A stretch of DNA of 64,000 nucleotides from Burkholderia pyrrocinia (GTDB taxonomy: Bacteria; Pseudomonadota; Gammaproteobacteria; Burkholderiales; Burkholderiaceae), in NCBI RefSeq assembly GCF_003330765.1, contig NZ_CP024903.1, positions 2,418,001 to 2,482,000 on the forward strand, in the 5' to 3' direction. Both the position numbers and the translations under genes were made by a program. Of this stretch, positions 45,344 through 54,373 are shown piece after piece (the stretch's first letter is position 1; every line of letters begins with the position of its first letter). The notes below the pieces were generated by a model. It worked only from the letters and a program-made list of their open reading frames with translations. It was not told the DNA's origin and ran no database searches.

Positions 45344-47575
45344 TCAGAAATCATAGGTCAACGATACGCGCGCGGTGCGCGGCGCGCCCGGAAACAGGTA
45401 CGCGTCGCCCTGCTGCTCGCCCGCGTCGCGCCAGTAGAACTTGTTGAACAGGTTGTCCACCGACACGCGCAGCACCGTGCGATGGCCGCCGATCTTCGTC
45501 GTATAACGCGCGCCGAGATTGAACACGAACCACGACGGCACGCGCGCGGTGCCCTCCTCGTTCGCGTTGCGGCCCGCGCTGTACTCGACGCCGCCGAGCA
45601 GGTTCAGGCCCGCGACGTGCGGCACCGCATAGTCCGCATACAGCGACGCGCGCAACGCGGGCACGTTGATGATCTGGTGCCCTTCGTACGCCGGCGAGCC
45701 CGAATCGACCGCGCGGGCGCGAATCGCCGCGACGCTGGCCGTCAGCGCCAGCCGCTCGGTCACGCGCCCGGCCGCGCCGAGCTCGATCCCCTGGTGCCGC
45801 TGCGTGCCGCGCTGCACGAACGTGTAGGTCGTGCCCGATGCGTCCGGGTCCGCGAACTGGAACGGCTTGCTGATCGAGAACACGGCGGCCGTCAGGCTCA
45901 GCCGGTCGAGCCAGTCGTATTTCGCGCCCACTTCGACCTGATGCGATTCGACCGGCGGCAGGAACGCATACGCGTTGGTCGCGCGCACGGGCGCCTGGTC
46001 GCCGAGCGACAGCGCCTTGCTGTACGACGCGTACAGCGACAGCACGTTCACCGGCTTGTAGACGAGCGCGACCTGCGGCAGGAACACCGAGCGGTCGGTA
46101 TGCGTCGTCGGGCCGTCGAGGCTGTCCCAGCTGCGCTGGCGCAGCAGCACTTCCTTGCCGCCCGCGAGCACCTGCCAGTGTTCGCCGATGCTGATGCGGT
46201 CGAGCCCGAACACGCCGTACTGCCACGCGTCGAGGCGCGGATACGACGGCCCGGGCGAATTCGGCGACGGCGAGAAGGTCACATCGGGTCCGTAGATGTT
46301 CTCGCTGCCCACGTAGTCGTACACCGCGTCGGCCATGTGCACGACGCGGCGCTGCACGCTCACGCCCAGCGTCAGCTCGTGGCGCAGCGGCCCCGTCGCG
46401 AACTTGGCCGTCGTGACCGCGCGCAGGTCGTCGTTGCGCCGGTACTCGCCGGGGCTGCGGAAGTCGTACACGTCGTAGTCGCCGTTCGCGCCGAAGAAGA
46501 ACGGCGACGTCGCGCCGGCCGTGCAGCTCGCCGCGTACGAACAGCCATACGCGAACGCGCTGTCGTCGTCGATCATCGTGCGGCTGCGGCCCGCGGCGAT
46601 GTACGCCTTCCAGTCGTCGTTGAACTGATAGTCGAAGCGCGCATTCAGGTTCAGTGCGTCGGTCGTCACGGGCTTCGCCCACGGCTGCGTGCCGAGCGCC
46701 TTCGACGTCGTCTTGACGGACGGCACGACGGTGCCGCCGAGCAACTGGTAGCCGGGCGCGGAACGCTGGATCCACTGCTGGAATTCGGCGTTGAGCTGCA
46801 GGCTCGCGCGCGGGCCGATGTCCCAGTCGGCGGCGATCGAGCCGAACGTGCGTCGCCCGTTCGTGCCGTCGATATAGGAGTGCATGTTCTCCTTCGCGGC
46901 GTTGATCCGGAAGCCGAACTGATGGTCGGGGCCGAAGCGGCGGCCGAGATCGACGGCCGCCGACGTCGAGCCGCGGCTGTCGACGCCGGCCGTCACGCTC
47001 GCGACGTTCGCCGAGCGCTTCGTCACGAAGTTGATCACGCCGCCGGGCGCGACGACACCGCTGTCGATGCCGGCGAGCCCCTTCAGGATCTCGACGCGCT
47101 CCTTGTTCTCGAGCGGCACGTTCTGCTCGCCGGACACCGTCAGCCCGTCGATCCGGATCGCGCTCGCGAGATCGACCGGAAAGCCGCGGATCGCGAAGCC
47201 TTCGTAATAGCCGACCGGCGCATAGTCGTTGACGACCGACGCGTCGTTGCGCACGACGTCGCTCAGCCGCTTCGCCTGCTGGTCGTCGAGCTGCGCGCGC
47301 GTGACGACGCTCACCGACGCCGGCGTGTCGCGCAGCGGCGTGTCGTCGAACCCGGCAACCGACGCGTCGCGTGCGCGATACGCGTTGCCGCGCGCGCCGC
47401 TGACCGTGATGGCCGGGAGCGTCGCATTGCCGGCCGCGTCGGCGTCCGGCGCGGGCGTGTCGCCCGGTGCCGCAGCGGCCTGCGCCGCGAAAAGCGTGAT
47501 GCCGAGACCGACGCCAAGCCCGACCTTCGCGCGCCGCCGCCGTGCGGGCAGCGCTGTTGTTCTATTCACCGTCAT
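45344..47575 (-). CDS. TonB-dependent outer-membrane receptor (siderophore-receptor-like)
   Basis: 743 residues from ATG 47575. Signal peptide with hydrophobic core VGLGVGLGITLFAAQAAAA; TonB box-like LPAITVSG; plug domain 'DTPLRDTPASVSVVTRAQLD', 'GYYEGFAIRGFPVDLASAIR', 'NKERVEILKGLAGIDSG'; 22-strand barrel ending with the aromatic C-terminus 'TARVSLTYDF'. By sequence it falls with ferrichrome/catecholate receptors. Placed ahead of PnuC and a kinase (59-base gap), it may instead take up a vitamin or nucleoside. The start is uncertain: a GTG at 47659 extends the frame by 28 residues, and neither site has a clean Shine-Dalgarno. No TPP, B12 or other riboswitch recognised upstream. Confidence 0.85.
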   Translation of the reverse strand: MTVNRTTALPARRRRAKVGLGVGLGITLFAAQAAAAPGDTPAPDADAAGNATLPAITVSGARGNAYRARDASVAGFDDTPLRDTPASVSVVTRAQLDDQQAKRLSDVVRNDASVVNDYAPVGYYEGFAIRGFPVDLASAIRIDGLTVSGEQNVPLENKERVEILKGLAGIDSGVVAPGGVINFVTKRSANVASVTAGVDSRGSTSAAVDLGRRFGPDHQFGFRINAAKENMHSYIDGTNGRRTFGSIAADWDIGPRASLQLNAEFQQWIQRSAPGYQLLGGTVVPSVKTTSKALGTQPWAKPVTTDALNLNARFDYQFNDDWKAYIAAGRSRTMIDDDSAFAYGCSYAASCTAGATSPFFFGANGDYDVYDFRSPGEYRRNDDLRAVTTAKFATGPLRHELTLGVSVQRRVVHMADAVYDYVGSENIYGPDVTFSPSPNSPGPSYPRLDAWQYGVFGLDRISIGEHWQVLAGGKEVLLRQRSWDSLDGPTTHTDRSVFLPQVALVYKPVNVLSLYASYSKALSLGDQAPVRATNAYAFLPPVESHQVEVGAKYDWLDRLSLTAAVFSISKPFQFADPDASGTTYTFVQRGTQRHQGIELGAAGRVTERLALTASVAAIRARAVDSGSPAYEGHQIINVPALRASLYADYAVPHVAGLNLLGGVEYSAGRNANEEGTARVPSWFVFNLGARYTTKIGGHRTVLRVSVDNLFNKFYWRDAGEQQGDAYLFPGAPRTARVSLTYDF

Positions 47576-48255
47576 TGTTCTGGATGGAAAACTCGCCACT
47601 CGACCCTGTCGAAACACATTACGAAGCTGCGAAGCGCGCGCCCGCGAACCAATCCGCACCCTCCGCCGAACGCGTGCGTCGGCACGATATTCATCAAACG
47701 ATTCTGACGATACGGCACGCGCGCGGGCCGATCGGTCGGGAAGACGCAGGATGGGACATCGGATTCAGGTGACGCACCGGGAACCGACGCAGCCGTCGAC
47801 GGGTTCGTCGGGGTGCCTGTCGGGCGGCCGGCTGCATCGTGCGGTCTTGTCATGCGGGGACGCTTCGAACGCCACGGTGCGGGCGGCGGGCACTTGCGTT
47901 GCGCCGGCCGTTCGTCGGAACGGCGGCATGCCCGTCGCGCGCGACATCGCGGCGTGGCGCGCATTTTACCCCGGGCGGGGCCGAAGGCCGTGGAATCGGG
48001 CGGAACGGGGGGCGGGGAAAGCGGGAATGGGGAAACGCGATTCGTGCAACACCACAACGGTGGCGATGACGCCGGCGCACCGGGCGACGTGCCGGCCGGC
48101 CGCGACACGAGCCGGGACGGCATCGCATCGCGCCGCCCGCTCTGACCGCGACGCTCGTCGCGCGCGGCAGCATCGAAGACCGGCGCAGTCATGCGCCGGT
48201 CGCGCGGCCGGAAACCGGAGCGGGAACGACCGCCCGCTCGCGATTCTCGGGCCGC
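47576..48255. other. 680-base region without a supported gene, upstream of the TonB receptor
   Basis: The longest gene-free stretch of the window. The reading frames in it are short and show no protein-like composition. The piece nearest the receptor (47680-47715) is A+T-rich and may hold its promoter. It includes GATATTCATCAAACGATTC, only a poor match to a Fur box. The rest is G/C-rich without recognisable repeats, riboswitch cores or RNA genes. Confidence 0.5.
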
Positions 48256-48459
48256 TCAGAACCCCTGCATCGTCACCGTCGGATCGACGACAAGGTGCAC
48301 GACGCCGTAAATGACCGCGCCGACGAGCACCGCGAGGATGATCGCGACGAAGGGCAGCAGCGTGAAGTTGACGTTCGCGAGATCAGTCGCGTGCGCCTTG
48401 CTGTTGCGCACGCCGAAGAAACTCCACAGGACCAGGCGGATCATGCCGAGCAGTTTCAT
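48256..48459 (-). CDS. DUF2970 small membrane protein
   Basis: 67 residues. Amphipathic start MKLLGMIRLVLWSFFGVRNS, then 'LANVNFTLLPFVAIILAVLV' as a single transmembrane helix. The W-S-F-x-G-V-R-x-S motif is what I recognise from DUF2970. ATG 48459 has AAGGAGC at ideal spacing. Function unknown. It forms a one-gene unit between the receptor and the reductase fusion. Confidence 0.82.
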   Translation of the reverse strand: MKLLGMIRLVLWSFFGVRNSKAHATDLANVNFTLLPFVAIILAVLVGAVIYGVVHLVVDPTVTMQGF

Positions 48460-48580
48460 GATGTTGCTCCTTTCCTCTATCGGTTGACGCTATCGTCGAT
48501 CCGACCGGCATCCGAAAAAAGAAGCAGTTGCGTGCGATTTTCGCGCAGCACGCCTTCTGCGGCGGCATGTCGCAGGTGCG

Positions 48581-50647
48581 TCAGCGGTCGAGCACGAGCG
48601 GCGCCGTCGCCCCTTCCGCGGGCCGCGCGACGCACAGCAGCGCGCAATCGGGTTCGACCGGCGCATCGGGCGTTTGGTCGTAGCCGACCGCGCCGGACAA
48701 CACGCGCGTCGCGCACGTGCCGCACGAACCCGAGCGGCATTCGGACGGCACGGCGACGCGCTGCCCTTCCGCGAATTCGAGCAGCGTGCCGTCGGCCGGC
48801 GTCCATGCGGCTTCGCGCCCCGTGCGCCGGAACACGACGGGCACGCTCGCCGCCGCCGGCGTGCCCGCCGCGCGGGTCGCGCTGCGCACGACGCTCGACG
48901 GCCCGAACGCCTCGAAACGGATGCGTTCGTCCGGCACGTTCAGCGCGCGCAGCCCGTCGTACAGGTCGCGCATGAACGCCGACGGCCCGCACAGGTAGAA
49001 ATCGTAGTCGTCGAACGGCAGGATCCGCTTCAGTTGCGCGATGTCGATCCGGCCGGCCCGCGCTGCAGCGTCTTCGTGCGGACGGCTGTCGAACCAGTGG
49101 AGCGACAGCCGCGCATCGGCGGCCGCGATATGCGCGAGCTCCGCCGCGAACGGCCGCTCGGCGGCATCGCGCGCACCATGCACGAACACCACGCGGCGCA
49201 ACGGCGCGGCGTCGATCAGCGCACGGCGCAGTATCGCGACCATCGGCGTGATGCCGATGCCGGCCGACACGAGCACGGCCGGGCGCGGGCTCGCGAGATC
49301 GAACGTGAAGCGGCCGCGCGGCATCTGCGCGTCGAGCACCAAGCCCGCCTGCGCGTGATCGTGCAGCCAGGTCGATACGCGCCCTTCGCGCTTCACGGTG
49401 ATCCGGTAATGCGCGCCGCCCGGCGCATCGGAAAGCGTGTAGCTGCGCACCGATTGCAAGTCACCGCCCGGCAGCGCGATGCGCAGCGTCAGATGCTGTC
49501 CGGCTTCGTAGGCGGGCAACGCACCGCCGTCCACCGGTTCGAAATGGAATGAGCGGATCGCGCGCGCTTCGTCGACGATCTTCGCGATGCGCAACGATCT
49601 CCATGCGGGTGCCGATTTGGGTGCCGATGCGGACGGTACCGGCACGACCGCCGCTGTCACCGCTCCACCAACGGCCACCGCCATCGCCGCGAACTGCGGC
49701 GCGCGTTCGACCGCCGACCACCGGAACGGCAGCACCGCGCGCACACGCCGCACTTCCCGCACATGGAACCGCACGACGCGCTGCGCGCCGTCGAACGACG
49801 CGACGAGCGGCCCGTCCCACACGATCTCGGCACGCGCAGCGACGTACAGCAGGTCGCCGCTGTCGAAATCGACGAACAGCAGCCCCGCGCGCGGATCCTG
49901 TTGCAGGTTGCCGAGCGTGTTGAAGAAGCGGTTGCCGCTGAAATCCGGCGTCGTCAGCGTGCGCGCATCGTCGACGCGCACGAAGCCCGGCATCCCGCCG
50001 CGATGCGACACGTCCGCGCCGCGCGCGGCGCCCGCGTCCGCCGACGTGTTCGCGCTCGAGACGAAGAACGTATCGGCCTGCGCGAGCAGCGCGCGATCCG
50101 CGTCGCTCAACCGGTCCGACACGTCGGGCTCGATGCGCGCCGCGTCATCGCGCGCGACGAACGTCGGCGTGCGGCCCTGGATGTACTTCGCGCAGTTGCC
50201 GAAGCTCTGCTCGACCGCGATCGTCAGCGCATCGCCGTCGACCGCGCGCACGACGCCGTTGACGCGATTGCGCCGCCGCGTATCGAATTCGATCCCGAGC
50301 CCGCCGAGCGGCGCGCCCGGCTGCCACGCGCCGGCCAGCGGATCGCCCGGCAACGCGCGCGCCGCGATGCGCAGCGTGCGTGCGTCCGGCGACGTCACGA
50401 ACCCCGGCGCGCCGGCCCGCAGCGTCGCCCACGGCTGGCCATCCGCATCGACGCCGCCGAGCACGAAGAACGGCAGTTGTGCAAAAAACGTCCGGTGCTG
50501 GTCCGGCATGAAGCGCCGGATCCCGCGCCGGCCGGCCGCGCCCGCGGCCTCCGTCACGCCCGCGCGCTGCTGCACCGCGAGTTCGCCCGCGTGAAACGGC
50601 GCGGCGTCGAGTTCCCAGCCTGGTACGACGGCGGTCGGGGTGTTCAT
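48581..50647 (-). CDS. Three-domain fusion: PNPOx-like FMN barrel + FAD/NAD(P) reductase + 2Fe-2S ferredoxin
   Basis: 688 residues. Residues about 45-320 form a pyridoxamine-phosphate-oxidase-like split barrel (FFAQLPFFVLGGVDADGQPW, 'NRFFNTLGNLQQDPRAGLLF'). Residues about 350-600 are a ferredoxin-NADP reductase module: FAD-binding 'SVRSYTLSDAPGG' and NAD-binding 'AVLVSAGIGITPMVAILRRA'. Residues about 610-688 are a plant-type ferredoxin with Cys637, Cys642, Cys645 and Cys672. The design is an electron chain from NAD(P)H through FAD and the Fe-S cluster to a cofactor or substrate on the FMN-type barrel. The acceptor is unknown. The gene lies 20 bases after a GST gene in the same operon. ATG 50647 with AGGAG. 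Confidence 0.86.
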   Translation of the reverse strand: MNTPTAVVPGWELDAAPFHAGELAVQQRAGVTEAAGAAGRRGIRRFMPDQHRTFFAQLPFFVLGGVDADGQPWATLRAGAPGFVTSPDARTLRIAARALPGDPLAGAWQPGAPLGGLGIEFDTRRRNRVNGVVRAVDGDALTIAVEQSFGNCAKYIQGRTPTFVARDDAARIEPDVSDRLSDADRALLAQADTFFVSSANTSADAGAARGADVSHRGGMPGFVRVDDARTLTTPDFSGNRFFNTLGNLQQDPRAGLLFVDFDSGDLLYVAARAEIVWDGPLVASFDGAQRVVRFHVREVRRVRAVLPFRWSAVERAPQFAAMAVAVGGAVTAAVVPVPSASAPKSAPAWRSLRIAKIVDEARAIRSFHFEPVDGGALPAYEAGQHLTLRIALPGGDLQSVRSYTLSDAPGGAHYRITVKREGRVSTWLHDHAQAGLVLDAQMPRGRFTFDLASPRPAVLVSAGIGITPMVAILRRALIDAAPLRRVVFVHGARDAAERPFAAELAHIAAADARLSLHWFDSRPHEDAAARAGRIDIAQLKRILPFDDYDFYLCGPSAFMRDLYDGLRALNVPDERIRFEAFGPSSVVRSATRAAGTPAAASVPVVFRRTGREAAWTPADGTLLEFAEGQRVAVPSECRSGSCGTCATRVLSGAVGYDQTPDAPVEPDCALLCVARPAEGATAPLVLDR

Positions 50648-50667
50648 CGTGTTCTCCTGAACTGGCG

Positions 50668-51342
50668 TTACGCGGCGAGCAGGCCCGCGCGCGTCGTCGG
50701 CATGCCGACGAAGCCCGGCAGCGCCTCGACGCGCGCGAGCCAGGCGCGCACGTGCGGATACGGTTCGAGCGACACGCCGCCTTCCGGCGCGTGCGCGATA
50801 TACGTGTACGCGGCGATGTCCGCGATCGTCGGCTGCGCGCCGGCTGCAAACGGCTTGCCGGCCAGTTCGCGGTCGATCACGTCGAGCAGCTTCGCGGCCG
50901 TGCGCTTGGCCGCTTCCTGGTCGAGCGGCGCGCCGAACACGGTCACGAGCCGCGCTGCGGCCGGCCCCGATGCGATCGGGCCGGCCGCGTACGACAGCCA
51001 GCGCTGCACGACCGCCGCGCCGGCCGGGTCGTCGGGCAGCCAGTGCGCGTCGCCGTAGCGCTTCGCGAGATACACGAGGATCGCGTTCGAATCGGCGATC
51101 ACGGTGCCGCCGTCGTCGATCACGGGCACCTGCCCGAGCGGATTGACCGCGAGGAACGCCGGTTCGCGCTGCGCGCCGGCCGCGAGATCGACGTCGACGG
51201 TCTCGGACGGCAGGCCGAGCAGCGACAGGAACAACCGGACGCGATGCGCGTGCCCCGACAGCAGGAACGAATAGACGCGGATCGGTGCGACGGGCTTACC
51301 GACGACGGGCTTACCGGCGACGGGCTGGCTGGCGGCGGACAT
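50668..51342 (-). CDS. Glutathione S-transferase
   Basis: 224 residues. GST_N: 'IRVYSFLLSGHAHRVRLFLS', then 'NPLGQVPVIDDGGTVIADSN' with the cis-Pro and the Ser of the glutathione site. Helical GST_C with 'QPTIADIAAYTYIAHAPEGG'. The first 20 residues contain the short tandem repeat GKPVVGKPVA, encoded by an imperfect 15-base direct repeat near 51280-51310; they are probably disordered. It is the first gene of a two-gene operon with the reductase fusion. It is divergent from a LysR gene with a clear inverted repeat between them, suggesting inducible detoxification. Confidence 0.87.
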   Translation of the reverse strand: MSAASQPVAGKPVVGKPVAPIRVYSFLLSGHAHRVRLFLSLLGLPSETVDVDLAAGAQREPAFLAVNPLGQVPVIDDGGTVIADSNAILVYLAKRYGDAHWLPDDPAGAAVVQRWLSYAAGPIASGPAAARLVTVFGAPLDQEAAKRTAAKLLDVIDRELAGKPFAAGAQPTIADIAAYTYIAHAPEGGVSLEPYPHVRAWLARVEALPGFVGMPTTRAGLLAA

Positions 51343-51423
51343 GGAAACACTCCGAAATCTCGCGTCGCCGGGAATCGACGACGAACGGCCCCAGCGTAGC
51401 GCTCGCCGTTCACAGCCAGAAGA

Positions 51424-51448
51424 CGGATAATCGCCGAAACATTATCCG
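51424..51448. promoter_or_regulatory. LysR operator candidate between GST and LysR genes
   Basis: Perfect inverted repeat CGGATAAT-N9-ATTATCCG in the 126-base divergent gap, 21 bases before the LysR ATG. The A+T arms and spacing suit a LysR-type recognition site. Confidence 0.65.
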
Positions 51449-51468
51449 CTTTCATAGGACAATCGACG

Positions 51469-52404
51469 ATGGCCGATCTGCGCGACGTGAACCTGAACCG
51501 GCTGGCGATCTTCGTCGCGGTGGTCGATGCCGGCTCGCTGACGGCCGCGGCCGAACGGCTCGGCCTCGCGAAGACGGTCGTCAGCACGCACATGCAGCGC
51601 CTCGAATCCGAGGTCGGCGCGAACCTGCTGGTGCGCACGACGCGGCGGCTGAGCGTGACCGATGCGGGGCGCGCGTTCTACGACGCGTGCCGCGACATCA
51701 TGCGCGCCACCGAATCCGCGCTCGATGCGGTGTCGTCTGACGCGGGGCCGCTGCGCGGCACGCTGCGCGTGAGCGTGCCGATCGACTATGGCGCGCTGGT
51801 CGTCGCGCCGGCCGTCGTCGCGCTACGCGACGCGCATCCGGGGCTCGACGTCGAACTGGTCGCGAACGACCGCGTCGTTGATCTCGTCGCGGACAACCTC
51901 GACGTGGCGATCCGCATCGGCCGCCTTGCCGATTCGAACTATCGCGCGGTGCAGCTCGGTACGTACGAGAAATGGCTGGTCGCGAGCCCCGCGTTCATCG
52001 CGCGATACGGGCTGCCGCGCGATACGGATGCGCTCGCCGCATTGCCGTTCGTGATGCTGTCGACGCTGCCGCGCCCGCACACGCTCGAACTCGACCACGC
52101 GCGCGGCGGCACCGCGTCGGTGCGCTGCGTCGCGCCGGTCGTGTCGAACACCGCGACGGCGTGCCGCGCGATCGTGCTCGCCGGCGGTGGCTTCGGGCTA
52201 CTGACGGATTTCTCGACCGCCGACGACGTCGCGGCCGGCCGGCTCGTGCGGCTGCTGCCCGCGTGGCGCTCGGCGCCGGCCGGGATTCACGCGGTGTATC
52301 CGTCGACGCGGCTGTCGTCGCCGAAGGTGCGGGCGTTCATCGATGCGATGAAGGGGAGGATCGGCGAGACGCGGCCGGTCCGAAAGACGAAGCGCGAACG
52401 TTAG
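51469..52404 (+). CDS. LysR-family regulator
   Basis: 311 residues. HTH: RLAIFVAVVDAGSLTAAAER, then 'LGLAKTVVSTHMQRLESEVG'. The effector domain 'RGTLRVSVPIDYGALVVAPA' is of the CrgA/AaeR-like subgroup that often controls divergent redox or detoxification genes. It ends in a basic tail (RPVRKTKRER). It is divergent from the GST/reductase operon, with the inverted repeat 51424-51448 between. It most likely controls that operon and itself. Confidence 0.85.
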   Translation: MADLRDVNLNRLAIFVAVVDAGSLTAAAERLGLAKTVVSTHMQRLESEVGANLLVRTTRRLSVTDAGRAFYDACRDIMRATESALDAVSSDAGPLRGTLRVSVPIDYGALVVAPAVVALRDAHPGLDVELVANDRVVDLVADNLDVAIRIGRLADSNYRAVQLGTYEKWLVASPAFIARYGLPRDTDALAALPFVMLSTLPRPHTLELDHARGGTASVRCVAPVVSNTATACRAIVLAGGGFGLLTDFSTADDVAAGRLVRLLPAWRSAPAGIHAVYPSTRLSSPKVRAFIDAMKGRIGETRPVRKTKRER

Positions 52405-52678
52405 CCCAAGCTGCAGTCCGTTGCGGCTGCCGCACCGCGCCGGTTGCCGTTTCCCCAGGGTGCGCGTCGTGTCCTGACGGCGACCGAATCGCCCTTGCCA
52501 GCCCCTGTATTCCACCGACGAATCGCGACGCCCGCGAGCAGGCATCGCCATGCAAGGCGCTCATGCGCGGCATGAGAACTAATCGATTGTTGGCGCCCCG
52601 GATCGACGTCGACAATCCGCTTCATCCCCTCGTTTACGGCGCGGGCCGCCCACCCTCCCAACCGGCACGTCACGATCC

Positions 52679-54373
52679 ATGAACCATCCAGCCTCCCTTT
52701 CCTGCATCACCGAGGCCCGCGCGGCCGCGGCCACGCCGTTCCATGCCCGCCCACGCACCTGCGGCGAAGCGCTCGTCGACCTGCTCGAACGCTACGGTGT
52801 CGAATGCGTGTTCGGCATTCCCGGCGTGCATACCGTCGAGCTCTATCGCGGCCTCGCCGCGTCGTCGATCCGCCATGTGACGCCGCGCCACGAGCAGGGT
52901 GCCGGCTTCATGGCCGACGGCTATGCGCGCGTCACGGGGCGGCCGGGCGTCTGCTTCATCATCACCGGGCCGGGCATGACCAATATCGCGACCGCGATGG
53001 CACAAGCGTACGCGGATTCGATCCCGATGCTGGTGATCTCGAGCGTCAACGCGCGGCGCGAGCTCGGCGGCGGCGATGGACGCCTTCACGAGCTGCCTTC
53101 GCAACGCGACGTATTCGCGGGGCTCACGGCGTTCTCGCACACACTGCTCGATGCGGCCGATCTGCCGCAAGTGCTCGCGCGCGCATTCGCGGTCTTCGAA
53201 AGCGCGCGACCGCGGCCGGTCCACATCGAGATTCCGCTCGACGTGATCGTCATGCCGGCGAATGCGATGCCCGACGCCCCGGTTGCGCTGCCCGCGAAAC
53301 CCGCGCCGGACGCGAATGCGCTTGCAACGGCGGCGGACCTGCTCGCCGCCGCGCGCCGGCCGCTGATCCTCGCGGGCGGCGGCGCCGTGCACGCGGCGGC
53401 CGAACTGCGCGAACTCGCCGAGCGCCTGCACGCACCGGTCGCGCTGACGATCAATGCCAAGGGCCTGCTGCCGGCCGGCCATCCGCTGCTGATCGGCTCC
53501 ACGCAGTCGCTGCCGGCTACCCGCGCGACGATCCGCGACGCCGATGTGGTGCTCGCCGTCGGCACCGAACTCGGCGAAACGGACTACGACGTGATGTTCG
53601 ATGGCGGTTTCGCGATCGACGGCCGGTTGATCCGCATCGACATCGATGCGCAACAGCTGATGCGCAACGCCCGTGCGGAAATCGCCATTGCCGGCGATGC
53701 ACGGCTCGCGCTCGGCGCCCTGTCGATACGGCTGCACGAGAAGCCGGCGCCCACGCCCGCGGCCGACTGGGGCGCAAAGCGCGTGGCAGCCGTGCGCGCC
53801 GCAATCGCGTCCGGTCACGACACGCCCGCGCGTGCGCAGGCACGGCTGATCGACACGATCGTCGAGGCACTCCCCGGTGTAATCGTCGCAGGCGATTCGA
53901 CGAGCCCCGTCTACGTCGGCAACTTCACCCACGACGCGCCGGCGCCGCGCAGCTGGTTCAATTCGTCGACCGGCTACGGCACGCTCGGCTACGGGCTGCC
54001 GGCCGCGATCGGCGCGAAGCTCGCCGCGCCCGCACGCCCGGTCATCTGCCTGATCGGCGACGGCGGCCTGCAGTTCACGCTGCCGGAACTCGCGAGCGCG
54101 GTCGAGGCCGGCCTGCCGGTGATCGTGATCGTCTGGAACAACCGCGGCTACGGCGAAATCCGCAAATACATGATCGCGCGCGACATCACGCCGGTCGGCG
54201 TCGATCCGTATACACCGGATTTCCTGGCGCTCGCGCGCGGCTTCGGCTGTGCGGCGCACGCGGCCGCGACGCCCGACGCGCTCGCCCATGCACTGCGCGA
54301 CGCGGCGGCACGCGCGATCCCGACCGTGATCGAAATCGACGAAGCGAAATGGTTCGGCCAGGAGCCGCGATGA
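52679..54373 (+). CDS. aruI: TPP-dependent 2-oxo acid decarboxylase, 5-guanidino-2-oxopentanoate (2-ketoarginine) decarboxylase-like
   Basis: 564 residues, acetolactate-synthase superfamily. N-terminal PYR domain with the catalytic Glu in 'VTPRHEQGAGFMADGYARVT' and 'IITGPGMTNIATAMAQAYAD'. Central domain. C-terminal PP domain with the Mg/TPP motif from 'CLIGDGGLQFTLPELA' to 'VIVWNNRGYGEIRKYM'. No FAD-shuttle or BCAA features and no small ilvN subunit. The order decarboxylase-aldehyde dehydrogenase-polyamine and amino-acid importers fits AruI of the arginine transaminase route (2-ketoarginine to 4-guanidinobutyraldehyde). The superfamily is certain; the substrate is inferred. No aminotransferase (aruH) lies in the window. 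Its stop overlaps the next start by four bases. Confidence 0.7.
   Translation: MNHPASLSCITEARAAAATPFHARPRTCGEALVDLLERYGVECVFGIPGVHTVELYRGLAASSIRHVTPRHEQGAGFMADGYARVTGRPGVCFIITGPGMTNIATAMAQAYADSIPMLVISSVNARRELGGGDGRLHELPSQRDVFAGLTAFSHTLLDAADLPQVLARAFAVFESARPRPVHIEIPLDVIVMPANAMPDAPVALPAKPAPDANALATAADLLAAARRPLILAGGGAVHAAAELRELAERLHAPVALTINAKGLLPAGHPLLIGSTQSLPATRATIRDADVVLAVGTELGETDYDVMFDGGFAIDGRLIRIDIDAQQLMRNARAEIAIAGDARLALGALSIRLHEKPAPTPAADWGAKRVAAVRAAIASGHDTPARAQARLIDTIVEALPGVIVAGDSTSPVYVGNFTHDAPAPRSWFNSSTGYGTLGYGLPAAIGAKLAAPARPVICLIGDGGLQFTLPELASAVEAGLPVIVIVWNNRGYGEIRKYMIARDITPVGVDPYTPDFLALARGFGCAAHAAATPDALAHALRDAAARAIPTVIEIDEAKWFGQEPR

Noticed and set aside
45275..47707. An 810-codon plus-strand frame opposite the TonB receptor
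   Set aside because: Antisense shadow; no domain pattern, while the minus strand encodes a complete receptor with plug and barrel.
47680..47715. Fur box before the TonB receptor
   Set aside because: GATATTCATCAAACGATTC matches the 19-base consensus too poorly to list as a site.
47576..47960. A TPP, cobalamin or NAD riboswitch upstream of the TonB receptor/PnuC genes
   Set aside because: On the minus strand I could not find the CTGAGA/ACCTGAT-type TPP core or a B12 box; nothing recognisable supports a riboswitch.
51280..51310. Short direct repeats as a possible CRISPR-like or VNTR element
   Set aside because: They only encode the GKPVVGKPVA duplication at the start of the GST protein; two to three imperfect units within a coding region.
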